This document shows positions 47,866-59,564 of a stretch of 64,000 bases of DNA, piece by piece. The stretch comes from Atherix ibis (taxonomy: Eukaryota; Arthropoda; Insecta; Diptera; Athericidae). Each line of letters begins with the position of its first letter. Position 1 is the first letter of the stretch. The translations under genes and the position numbers were made by a program. The notes under the pieces were generated by a model that was not told the DNA's origin, did not search any database, and worked only from the letters and a program-made list of their open reading frames with translations. Location of the stretch: NCBI GenBank assembly GCA_958298945.1, contig OY282609.1, positions 66,312,220 to 66,376,219 on the forward strand, written 5' to 3'.

Positions 47866-50800
47866 TATCAAGATCATTGACAGGATCATACAATCTGAAA
47901 ACTAAAATTGAAGAAAAAAACTGGTTGGTAAACAATCAATTCGGATCCAAAACCGAAATACGTACTGACTTTCGCTCAATAGCCGAGTTTTTTATAATTT
48001 GTTGTATTGTTGTTTTTTGAAAAAATGTCTTCAAGTCAACAAAAGCTCACGTTATTTGGCAACAACTAAATTTCAGCTTTGGCCATTCGGCACCAACTAA
48101 ATAACTCTTCTTTAATAAAATCACCGTAAAGTTTTTAAATTAAATATCCTTTAAAAATAAGAAACACTAACCTTTCAATTGGCTGATGTTAATTATAAAT
48201 CAATCTAGTGTGTGTGCGTAATTTTTTATCTACTCTGCTAACAATGATAATTTAACTCTTATGTGTTGTTAAGCCTAAAATCAGTCTCATTACTTTTCTG
48301 TTATACCTTATATTCTGTAAGAGAGATATATTTTGAATTCTTCTGAATTCATTTTGAATTAGCTTGAATACAATTCCCATTAGGAGTTCTTTGATTTAAA
48401 TGTAAATAGGATTTGACACACATTAATTTTCAATTTTAAATGTATTAAAAAATATACAAAACAAATTTGAACATGAAAATGTAATTTTCCAAATAATTCC
48501 ATTTTCTATTGAAAGATAAATAAATACTGACTATTTGAACTAATATGACAAGTCAAACTTTTTGGTAAATTTGTATTGCATATAAAGTGGCTGGTAGTGG
48601 ATTGCATTTGGGGAGTTCATCGTCTATTGTAATAAATAGAAAATTATAATATTTAATTACTAAATAAATTTTCCTCTCTACTTTTCCTTATATAAATAAA
48701 ATGATAGAGGAAAATTTAATTTAACTGTGCAATTTGAATTCAGTAACAAAATGAAGTTTAGTGCTATGCAACTGGTCTCTTCTTGTCATTTATAGAAAAT
48801 TTTTATAGTTATTTCTGGTATTGCATTGCATATATTTGCTGAGCACTACTTTTGCATTATTCAAATTTTATTAAAATATCATAAAATGATTTCGTGAATT
48901 CTCATTTCATACAAACGAGAGTAAATAATGTAATAAAGTCATGGAATTATTATGAAAACAAATAAGAGATTTATCCAAAAATATTTATGGAGAACATATA
49001 ATATTTGTTAATGTATTTTAAAAATTTTAAAATAAAAAGGAAAATAAAATTTACAGTTTTAATTAACAAATTAATTTTTTATTCATAATTAGGATTTTTT
49101 TTGTAATTTTACAAAATCAATTCACATTTATGGTATTTATTTTTTTTTTTGTTCATCAGAAAAAATATGGCAAAAATATTAAAAATTCTTTAATTAAAAC
49201 AACAAAGAACATCCACTTAAAATCCTTAATTTTAAAAGCCTGAAGAAAATTTAAAAAAAATGTTTAGATCTATTTCTAAATATTGCAAAAAATAAAATAA
49301 AAATATTACAAAACAAACGCATTTGCAACTAGGGTTATTCAAGGAAATTAAAGTTTCAACTTGTTTTTTCGGATGATGCATAAACATAACAAGGATTCAT
49401 CCTAGCTAGGGCATCTCTTACCATCACTTCCTTTAACAGTCAAATATATATACTGCATACACTAATAAACTTTCTGTGGGGAGAGTGGTGCCGTATCATT
49501 TATAATTCAATTCACTTCAGCAATTTGCACTCGTCTAAAGTTGACTTTGGAATATTTGTACGTTTCGAGATTGTATTATAAGCAATAAAAAAAAAATTAA
49601 AGATACCGTCCATGACCACCCATTCTCCGAATTTATACTATATACTATATTGTGATGAAAAAGTATATAAGCAAATAAATACATATGTGTATGCATCGAT
49701 GAACATGGAAAGTTCCTAGATGAAAGGCTAGATGAATGCTTGTTCTTTATTTAACCCATTCTTCTTTAGGGAATAATAATGGACGGAAGTTGAAAATTAA
49801 TTCTGTTAAAAGTTTATTATTAAAAATATATGTATGTGCTTATATATAATTTAATGTTATAAGTGATGAATGATCAAATGAATGGAAGCAGGGAAAAGAG
49901 GGGCCGACTGACAATTAAGAAACAGGTGTTTTACTAACAACCTAATGCGTTTGTACAAATAAGTTATACATGATAACTACTACAACTATCAAACCCTTTC
50001 GAACTAAAATACGAGTATATACACAATTAACTACAAAATTGAGTGTATAAAAGTTTACAATTTTACATAACCGGAAATAGAAAGGATTGTGGGTGTAGTT
50101 ATAAACTACGAATATATCTAAATGACTGAATTTATTAATTTTAGTAACTTCTAAGCACTATTAAAACATCAACAGAAATCGAGTTTAAAACTTAGCACAA
50201 TAAATAAACTATAAAAAATTTCGTAAAAAAAAAATGGGAAATTTTTTTTTTAATGGAATGTTCAGTCAATTTCTTCTTCAGTTTTTCCTCTTATTCGCCT
50301 AAATTAATATATTTTTTTGTGTTTTAATAATCAGTTTCGTGAGTGTAAATATTAAAAAAGGCATAAAATTGTTTCTTGTATTTTTTGAGCTTTTTTTTAT
50401 GTGTGAAAATTATTGAAGCTGTCATTCTTTTAACGCAGAGTACACTCTATCTTCTCATCCCCTTGCTAAATGGATATTCATTTAACCGTCATATACTCTC
50501 TCTTTTGGATGGAGGAAAAATGGAGCAAATATTTAAACTTTTCTGAAATGGATAAGAACTTGGAAGAAATTTATAAACATGATCTGGGATTTCCGTATGG
50601 CTAATATGATTTGTTAAGTTATATTTGTGGCAAAACTAAGGATTCAAAGATTGTTTGTAGGACTTTTCATTATTCCATTCTGCATTAAGTTTATGCCTTA
50701 AGGAAATGTATTATTATAGCGAATTTTGTTATTTTCTTCTCTTCTCTTTTTACATACTTTAAATTAGAGTTTTTTCTACTTTATTTAAGAAGAGGCTTTT

Positions 50801-52553
50801 TTCAATTTTTATCTTCTTCAAAACAGCATAATTTTTATACAAAGAAATATATGCCAAAATGCTGATAAAAATTTTCATATTATAATGCCAATTTATATGC
50901 ATATATTTTTTTAATTTTACATCATTTTCATTTAAAGTTTTCATAGTAAAATATAAAGGAAAATGTTTAAATTAATAACATGCACCGATAATTTTTCATG
51001 TAGAAAATATTAATTCGTTTACTCATACTAATATTCAAATAGGAGGCCTGATCCAATCATGGAAAGAAATACTATTTTGCAAATTCTGTAGTTTTAAATT
51101 AACTAATTTAACTGGTTTGAAGCTTATTTTCCACGAAGGAAAAATTTTCACCGTCACTAAAATAGTATTTTTAACTTTGAAGACTTTAACTTAGAAGCTA
51201 AAGGTTGAGCTTCTTTTGTGCCAAAAAAAATTTTCACGGTCACTAGATAGGTTTTTCATAGACTTTCGACCTAGATATTTTCTATTTAGAGACCTGAACG
51301 AATTATAGATAAAAAGGCCGTCCCGCCAGTTTGATCTAGTCTCAATTGACACATGCTGGGCTTGTTTTATGGCAAAAAAATATTTTACGGTCTCCAAATA
51401 GGTTTGTTTACTTTTGGACTTTTAACCTTCATTTTTCGATTTGGAGGCCAAAAATACCGTTTTCCCAGTGTGACGTATTCTCTGCTGAGCCTGTTTTATG
51501 TTTACTAAGAATTTGCACAGTCACAAAATGATTTTTTTCACCTGGAAAATTCTAATTCGATATCGGACCTTATCTTAGTTATAATATGGACATTAGAACA
51601 TTAACTAAAGTATCATTCTATATTTTACAATTTTGATTTTTAATTGAACAATTTATAAAACAAACGAAAACAATTCGTAAAATCAATTGACTACCTGTTT
51701 TATTAGTAAACAGAAATATCCTATTATAAATTTTTTTTTGAGGAAAGTATTTATCAGACAAGATATTAAAATTTCAACAATTTTCGAAACCATGTTTGAA
51801 TAGATTTTTTTTTCTAAAACATTTAATGAAAATATTGCTTTTACCGATTTTAATGTGATTTATTTTTGTTCAAAGTTAATAATTTTTATAGTGACAATTT
51901 TACTCGAAAAAAAAATAATAAAAAAATCTTGAATTAAAGGAATTTAAAAAATAGAAAATTAACAATTACTGGAGAAATTAATTACTGAAAAAAGGACACC
52001 TGACAACATGTATATGTGTATGTACCGAACCTAAGTTAGTCCTTAATATAAAAGAAATCAATGCTTAAATAAAGACCTCTAATTATATGAACCACAAAGC
52101 CATCTGCGTATTGTTTTTGGTCCCAAAAATTATGTTTCAGTTTACATGAATACATTGTGGTTTAAGTAATAGTGTCATTTTTTGAAAGTCAAGGAAAATG
52201 TAATTATCGGTATAATTACTAATTCAATGTTAATATCACAACACACTGAAACCATAATTAATTTAATAATGCGCTTCGAAAATTCACAAGATCGCACATT
52301 AAAATGATAAAAATAATGACTTTTAAGCCACCATTTAACAAAAATAATTTTATATTGCAAATTTCCAACAAAAATTTCTACTGAAAGTTTCTATTGGAAA
52401 TTTTTGCTGAATTTCTACTATTGACAATTTCTACCGAATGTTTTTTAATAGTAAAATTTTTATTTTAGTTTGAATTTTTTGGGTACATTCTGTCCAAAAA
52501 TTATACTAGAAATTTAAAAAAAAAATTTATAATTTTGGGTTTATAACTTAAAA
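47866..52553. other. Long AT-rich stretch; loose tandem repeat at 51.1-51.5 kb
   Basis: No gene was recognised. Apart from the repeat at 51118-51545 and a patch of ACTGAAA(G)TTTCTA-like words at 52365-52445, only A/T-rich DNA with short chance frames is seen. Confidence 0.6.
51118..51545. repeat. Degenerate tandem repeat, four units
   Basis: The order GCTTGTTTTATGGCAAAAAAA, ATTTTCACGGTCACTAAATA, GGTTTTT, then TTGGACTTTAACC-like recurs at about 51122, 51209, 51359 and 51488 with uneven spacing (87, 150 and 129 bp). The units are too diverged to be recent. No coding sense was seen. Confidence 0.65.
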
Positions 52554-53455
52554 ATGCGGGATGGCATAACTTTTACACATGCTTTGTGTTAATAATAACT
52601 CAAAAAAAGTGCAGCGATTGCTCACCGAAGCTTATCCTGAATATGTTCCATCGATTTCAACGTGCGAGAGATGGTTTGTGCGGTTCAGAAGTGGTGATTT
52701 TGACACGGAAGACAAAGAACGACCAGGTCAGCCAAAAAAGTTTGAAGATGAAGATTTGGAGGTATTACTCGACGAAGGCTGTTGCCGAACTCAAGAAGAA
52801 ATTGCAAAATCATTGGGAGTCACTCAAGCAGCCATTTCAAAATGTTTGAAAGTAGCAGGATTCATCCAAAGGCAAGGAAATTGGGTCCCATATGAATAGA
52901 AGCCGAGAGACGTTGAAAGGCGATTTTGCATGTCCGAAATGCTGCTTGAACGGCAGAAAAAGAAGTCGTTTTTGAATCGAATCATTACTGGCGCCGAAAA
53001 ATGGATTCATTACGACAACCCAAAGCGCAAAAAATCGTATGTGAAGCCCGGCCAACCAACCAAATATCCATGGCGCCAAGATAATGCTCTGGATTTGGTG
53101 GGATCAGAAGGGTGTGATCTATTATGAGCTATTGAAATCGGGCCAGACGATCACAGGCGACCTCTACCGAACACAATTAATCCGTTTGAAGCGAGCATTG
53201 GCCGAAAAACGCCCGGAATATGCGACCAGACACGAAGCCATAATTTTCCATCATGACAACGCTCGGCCTCATGTTGCAAGACCGGTTAAAAATTATTTAG
53301 AAAACAGTGGCTGGGAAGTTTTGCCTCACCCACCTTATGGCCCAGACCTTGCCCCGTCCGACTACCATTTGTTTAGATCCATGCAAAACGCCCTCACCGG
53401 AATACGCATCACTTCAGAACAGAGCATCAAAAATTGGCTCGATTCATTCTTGGCC
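52554..53455 (+). pseudogene. Mariner transposase (DD34D), copy I, 3' truncated
   Basis: On the plus strand, an open piece from 52579 gives SKKVQRLLTEAYPEYVPSIS, TCERWFVRFRSGDF and FEDEDLEVLLDEGCC, the helix-turn-helix domain, then KSLGVTQAAISKCLK and GNWVPYE before a stop at 52897-52899. RDVERRF and QKKKSFLNRIITGAEKWIHY follow. The first catalytic motif reads TGAEKW: codon 52993-52995 is GCC (Ala) instead of Asp. A shift near 53080 leads to MLWIWWDQKGVIYYELLKSG, FHHDNARPHVARPVKNYLE (second Asp) and DLAPSDYHLFRSMQNALTGI (third). It stops at KNWLDSFLA, where sequence switches abruptly to copy H. No TIR was found at either end. It is distinct from the Mos1-like copies; the exact subfamily is unknown. 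Confidence 0.88.
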
Positions 53456-54462
53456 TATACACTTTTCCAACCGTTTTTCCAAAATTTTTATCCCGTCCAA
53501 AAAATAGGATATCGGAAGTTCTGTAAAAATCCTCATCCGTTTGAGCAATGACGTCCTCGTTGGAAGTGAACCGTCGTCCGCCAAGCCATTTCTTCACATT
53601 GGGGAAAAGAAAATAGTCACTCGGGGCCAAATCTGGAGAAAAAGCGGGATGCTGCAACAATTCCATTCTCAATTCCACAATTTTGGCCATGGAAACAGCG
53701 CAGGTGTGCACACGCGCATTGTCCTGATGCAAGAGGATTTTTTTCTTCTTCAGATGGGGGCGTTTCTCTTTGATTTCCTCGCTCAACCGTTGCAATAACG
53801 ACGCGTAATACGCTCCTGTTATTGTTTTTCCTTTTTCCAAGTAGTCGATAAAAATGATGCCCTGCGAATCCCAAAAGACCGTGGCCATCACCTTGCTGGC
53901 CGATAGCACAGTTTTTGACTTCTTCGGAGCCCGTCTTCCTTGAAAATCCACTCTTCGTTTCTGGAGTGTAGTAGTGTATCCAGGTTTCGTCCACAGTGAC
54001 ATATCGACGAAGGAATTCGGCAGGATTGCGATGAAAGAGTGCCAATATAGCCTCAGAGTCCACTGCACGATTGCGCTTATTCTCCTCTGAGAGCAAACGC
54101 GGCACCCATCTTGCCGAAATTTTTTTCATAGACAATTTTTCATGCAAAATTGAAGCGACTGTACCTTGTGATATGCCAGTGGCCTCAACTAATTCGCGCA
54201 CTTTAATTCGCCGATCGTTCAAAATCAGATCGTGGATTTTGTCGATGATTTCAGGAGTAGACACCTCAACTGGGCGTCCTGAACGATGTTCATCTTTTGT
54301 GGATGAACGGCCACGTTTAAATTCATTCACCCAATTGTAAACCGTCGCAAACACAGGTGCAGATGTGCCATGAACTGCATCCAACTCGGCTTTGATTTCT
54401 TTCGGGCTTAAGCCTTTCAAATGGAGATGTTTGATGACAGCCCTAAACTCGCTTTTTTCCAT
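53455..54462 (-). pseudogene. Mellifera-like mariner transposase (DD34D), broken, copy H
   Basis: The start MEKSEFRAVIKHLHLKGLS at 54462 leads an open frame covering the full DNA-binding half (HGTSAPVFATVYNWVNEFKR, GRPVEVSTPEIIDKIHDLIL, EATGISQGTVASILHEKLS), KISARWVPRLLSEENKRNRA and the first catalytic motif YVTVDETWIHYYTPETK. The 13-bp deletion shared with G then shifts the frame. The other frame carries GKVMATVFWDSQGIIFIDYL, LLHQDNARVHTCAVSMAK (second Asp) and LAPSDYFLFPNVKKW (third). The last 20 or so codons are lost at the fusion with copy I. Without the truncation and one shift it would be the most complete mellifera-like copy here. Confidence 0.92.
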
Positions 54463-54640
54463 TGTTATGCACAAATAAATGTCGTTAACTTTAATCGACG
54501 ATAGAAGTTGACGTACGCAATGGATCAAGCTGAAATTTTGACAGCTTTCCTGTCGATAATGCTACTTACAAAAAAAAATCTTTACCGCCACTATGAGCGC
54601 AATTTCTTAGATTTTCTAAGGACTTATTGAACGACTCTCG
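53455..54640 (-). mobile_element. Mellifera-like mariner, copy H, left end missing
   Basis: The right TIR (CGAGAGTCGTTCAATAAGTC inward) ends at 54640, followed by TA. The left TIR and last codons are absent: at 53455 the sequence becomes copy I. H is nearly identical to G, including the variant TIR base and a 13-bp coding deletion, and the following 333 bp are shared with G. Confidence 0.93.
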
Positions 54641-54973
54641 TACAATATATGTTGTTACATAAAATAAACGTGAAACTAATATAAAACCATTTCGAACCAA
54701 GCTAATTATAATTTAATAAATAATTATTTATTATTAATTATAAAGTAATAATTGTTTTTTTTTATTATTATGTCTTTTTTTATATATAAAATTTAAGCAG
54801 ATCCATTTTTAATTAATTTTCCTAATAAGGAAATTATTTTGTATAGACTTTTCTTGAATTGCCTTATTTTGATTTTCTCTCTTGATTTTTATATATTTTA
54901 TTAATTTCCCCTTCCAAATTTGAGGATAATTTATTTTTTTAAAGAAAAAAATATGGGACTGTTGGAAAAGCTA
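54641..54973. repeat. 333-bp flank shared with 13544-13876
   Basis: This is the second copy of the AT-rich block that follows G. Only a handful of differences were seen by eye. The match stops at GGAAAAGCTA; the sequence then continues AGACAG here and GTAGTTC at the G site. Confidence 0.9.
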
Positions 54974-57900
54974 AGACAGTAATTATTATGAGTCTTCTTT
55001 AACCTTTTGCACATTTGTCATCTTATCAAATTAAAATCATTAGTAGTGAAAAGGAATAATTTTTTCTGTTAAGAAAAAAAAAGTTCATTTTCCTTTTACT
55101 TTCGGGAAAAATTACTTTTTTTTCTTGTATTATTATTAATAATTTCAAAAAAAAAACTTTTTCTTTTAGCGTACATTTTCTAATTTATTTTATTATTTTT
55201 ATTATATTCTATTCAATCTGATGGGATATTTTTGCTTTTTTTTTTAAGTTATATTGTTGCTATTGCTTCATACACCTTGACAAGCAAATATATGAAAGAG
55301 CTGTGTGTTTCGGACAGCACAATTTGTTATCCTAGAAGAAGGTAACAATTAATCTTCGTAAAAATATATTTTGGTGCAAATCGTTCTACTACACACACAC
55401 ATAAATGAATACACATCCTTGAAAAGTAATAATGCGAGTATATGCACATTCGTATTTGGAGTATGTGTGAACTATTCCACATACTATAAATACTTTAAAG
55501 AGTGTGTAGACACTTGGGAAAATTGAAAATTACCTTCTTTATAAATTGTATAATAAAAGTTAGAAAAGAGGACAAAATCCACAAGTAAAAATCCATTCAG
55601 CATACCATATATGAGATATCTGAATTCCAAGCGCAGAGTTATACTAGAAACAAAATGTTTTTTCCCGTTTAATTTTATGATATATTTTTTATGTATCTTT
55701 AACGCACCTGATTTATTAACACCTTCGCCCTGTGCAACTATAATGTTACCTACAGTAACACCTGTCATTTTCTTTCCTTCTTATGGCATCACAATTACTC
55801 TCTTTATGTGAGATAAATTGAGAAAACAAACATTCAAAGTATAGAAACCAAAAAAAAAAAAAAACAAACAAAATAATTTAACACCTATAGAAATTTGCAA
55901 AAATACAGAAATCTTCAATCAAAGGCAAAGAAAAAATATTTTTTTTTATAAAAATTACCCAAATGTGAATAGGCAGAGAAAAAAAAGCAAATAATTTGAT
56001 GACTATTTAAAAATATTCTAGTAATCCATACTAGGATGAAGATGAAAATAAGAAAAGTTACTAGTTCAAGGAGAAACATAAAAAAAACTATGGGACCAAA
56101 ATGCTATTTAAGTTTTCCGTAGTAATTTGAAGTGAAATAACATAAAAATTTCTTTAAGAAAACTTTTATTCCTTATGATCTGCGCGAGAGCTTCAAGTTT
56201 GTACATGTAGTTTGTTCAGGGTTTATACGATCCCAGAAGTACGAACAACAACATCACCAAAGTTCCAAGTGCTCCAGAGAATCATTTATCAATCGAACAA
56301 AAAATTGCTTATCATTTTAATGCTTAGGTTCAAGGAAAAATTCTGTTTATTTTCTATTTTGATATTTCTGGTTTAGTAGTTGTAGCTTTTCTTCTTTTGA
56401 TGGTATTGGAAAGATTAGAAAACGGGTTGTTTCTCGAAAAATTGCTACTGACGAGAATTTTATGATCAAAAACTGGGCTTGTTTTCTGCTTATTTTTTAT
56501 AATGGAAAGCTTTAAAAAAAAATTTTAATGAAAATTTTTACTGAAATTTTTTTCTGAAAATATTAAAAGAACAAAAACAAGAACTCGTAAAAGAGAATCC
56601 TTTAAATTTATATCAATAAAATTTTTAATTTATTTTAAAAAAAGCTACGAAAACTTTCTATTTAAGTTCTCAAATTATTCTTACGATATTAATTATGTAA
56701 ATTGTTTAAAAGAATTTTTTCTTTTTACTGAAAATTTATACTGTACATTTTTACTATTAATTTTTTAACTATAAATTTTTACTGAAAATTTCATTAAGCA
56801 TGAAAAATATAAAACTTATTAATTATTATCTTAATTTTTTTCTATCTTATTTCAGATTTTTTTAAATTTTCAATGATTTCAAAATATCATATACAATTTC
56901 AGAAAAAGAAATTAATTAATCCTACAAGTAAAATAGCTACCATATTTGTTGTTTGAAATAAGCGAATTCCTTATTAAAAAGGAAAAATAAGAGATTAAAA
57001 TGGCTCAATTTCTTATTTTATAAAAATTTGGTGCAAAAAAATTCCAAAAAATAAAATAAGACAAAACAGAAAAGATTCCGAATTGTTATATTGATGCAAA
57101 TTTTCTAGTTGATAAAATTAGGCCAATAAATTTAATTCGATTTCTTTTTGGTTTGTTTGTTAAAAAAATTGCTTTCTTTGAATTTTGAAAATACCCTTGA
57201 GCTATGAGCATTACCACTGTTTGTTTCGTACCCAAACGACCATCAACATCCCCAATCGTTAAGGGATTTTCCTTTTTACTAACAACAATTCAACAATTTA
57301 TGCTATCGGGTATAAAAAAAAAAAAAAACAAAAATAACAAAATGCTAACTTAAATAATTAAATTAACTAATTAATTGATTTTTCTTGTTGAATTTTCTAT
57401 CGAATTTTATCGACTCCAAAGATAAGATGATCGTGACCTTAGCCCAAAAGCGTTTCGATGTAAATCAATTGAAGAGGAGAATCGAACGATCCGAATTGAA
57501 TAATAAAGGGAAGCGAATAAACGCAAATCGAATGAAATCAGCGAAATCTATGGTTTTGTATATAACCATAAAATGATGAAAGAAAATAAAAATAAAAACA
57601 AAGAATACACTATCGTAGGGGATGGTTCTGGTTAAGGATAAGTTGAAAGAGACGTTGAAAAGAATAATAGGAAGATTTAGCTAATAGGTGGTTATAACTA
57701 CGGAAAACATTAAGTAGAAGCAATAAGGGTAGAGAGAATTTCTTGATAAAACTTGCAAATAAAGTTAACCAAATATGTAGTATGTAAACCCCCATCTCAT
57801 TAGCCCTTCTTCACCCATTGTACTTTTATCTTCTGCTACCAATTCCCAGAGTCCGCCACATTAACTAAAGTCCTACAGTTATCCTACTCTCTCCAGTGGG

Positions 57901-59480
57901 GAGTAAAATATTCGTATAATTAAGTCCAAAAGGAGATAAACAGACCCTTAATGTAAATTCGATATGAAAACTTTTAACCATATCTCTTTGGTATTTATTA
58001 TTTTATTCCCTTTAATATCATCCCTTATTCTTAACCATTATCAATATTATACTAAATTGTATTTATTCAAGTTGATTGTGTAAATCTTTTTGTTATATTT
58101 TCGTATTTTCCTGCAATTCTTTCCGGATAATATTATAATTATAGTTTTTTTCATCCCCAGTTAGCTTAATTTCACATCCAGTTGAATTTTTTTTAATAAT
58201 TTGTGGTATATTTTACCAAAGAAAAGTAGATATTTTTATTTGACAGCCATTATTTCTGAGCTTTTTAAATGGATACCACCTACGTATATTCTTGTACAAA
58301 TGCGAGTGTATCTAAATTAATGTGCAGCATTCTGAACAATTCTTTTAAACAATTTACATATTTAATCTCGTAAGGATAATTTGAGGATTTAAATAGAAAG
58401 TTTTGCGTAGCTTTTTTTGAATAAATTAAAACTTTTATTGATATAAATTTAAAGGATTCTCTTTTAGGATTTTGTTTTGTTTTATAATACTTTAAAAAAT
58501 TTCTTTTAATATTTTCTTTAAATAAATATAAATAATTATGAAAAAAATGTTTATTTTTTACTTTATGTTGGTATTTTTTTTCTATAATAAAACAAATTAC
58601 AAATATTTCACAGTTTTTAAAATATATTTAACAAAAACTTTCTCTTAAGTCTTCTTTTTAATTTTTCTAAAATTGAATTAATTTAAAAAAAAGAAAACAA
58701 TATATTTTAAATTTTCTGTTTATAAAATTTTTACTTTTAATTAGTTTTGCCTAAATTTTGGTAAATTGTTATTTTGCTGTGCCATTGAATTTAATCAAAC
58801 TAAGCTTGGATATGAAAAGTTTATGGAAATCAATTTCTAGGTATCATCATTAATTAATCAAAAATCATTTTGTGGTATATTTTTCCTTTTCGAATCTTTC
58901 CAGAATATAATTTATAAAATATAATATATTGTTCCGAAAAAAAAACTCAAATCATGGTTACGTTGCTACTTTTCTACATAACGTAATATATACTGAATGA
59001 AAATTGTTTTCTGATACTTTCTCTAAATAAATTGTAGGACTAACAGTCAGAAACAAAATTGAACTCTTATTGAATTCATTACCAACTAAACCAGAGAAGT
59101 TTTTGGAACTAAAGAAATTCTATCAATGAGCTTTCAAATAGCGACTTGTTGGGATATTTTCCATTAAATTATAGTTCTATGCTAATTCCCAAAAATCACT
59201 TTTTCTTTACTGAAAGAAATTCCCAAAAACCACTTTTTTTTATTTTTAAAAGAAATTTTGAGTAGAAATTTGCAGTAAAAATTGACAGTAGAGGTTTTTA
59301 GTGGAAATGTTCAGTAGAAATTTTCTGTAATCATTTTCATTTAAAATTTTCTTTGATAATGTTAGAGAAATTTTTTTAGTAAAAAAAGTCCATAAAGGAA
59401 TATTTGTTACTAGAAAATTGTTCAATAAACCCTTTAATGAAAAAACATAGTTAATGAAAACATCAAGTTTAAGAAGATTC
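54974..59480. other. Long AT-rich stretch with one candidate exon
   Basis: There is an AC microsatellite at 55391-55402, and poly-A runs at about 55850 and 57319. ACTGAAAA-like words occur at 56525-56790 (plus sense) and 59258-59345 (minus sense). The candidate exon at 55708-55768 is listed separately. Frames at 57385-57576 and 57610-57795 are unrecognised. Confidence 0.55.
55708..55768 (-). CDS. Candidate host first coding exon (unrecognised)
   Basis: On the minus strand an ATG at 55768 in a good context (GAAAATGACAGG) opens MTGVTVGNIIVAQGEGVNKS in balanced codons, unlike the surrounding AT-rich DNA. After 61 bases a plausible splice donor follows, AG|GTGCGT. Past it the frame stays open, but codon use becomes A/T-rich (KIHKKYIIKLNGKKH), as expected of intron. 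A two-codon upstream frame (ATGCCATAA) lies 18 bases before the start. No protein family was recognised. It could be a real start exon of a gene running to the left on this strand, or chance. There is no partner exon in the window. Confidence 0.3.
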
Positions 59481-59482
59481 TA

Positions 59483-59553
59483 TATTCGGAGTTCAATTTT
59501 AATACTTTGAAGGGGCGAGAGATTCGCAAATATTGATAATTGAACTCCGAATA
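59483..59553. mobile_element. Tiny TA-flanked inverted-repeat remnant
   Basis: Arms TATTCGGAGTTCAATT (59483-59498) and its exact reverse complement (59538-59553) flank 39 bases. TA follows on each outer side (59481-59482, 59554-59555). The layout fits an extremely shortened Tc1/mariner-type MITE, 11 bp from mariner K. The parent family was not recognised. Confidence 0.5.
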
Positions 59554-59564
59554 TAATGCACTAA

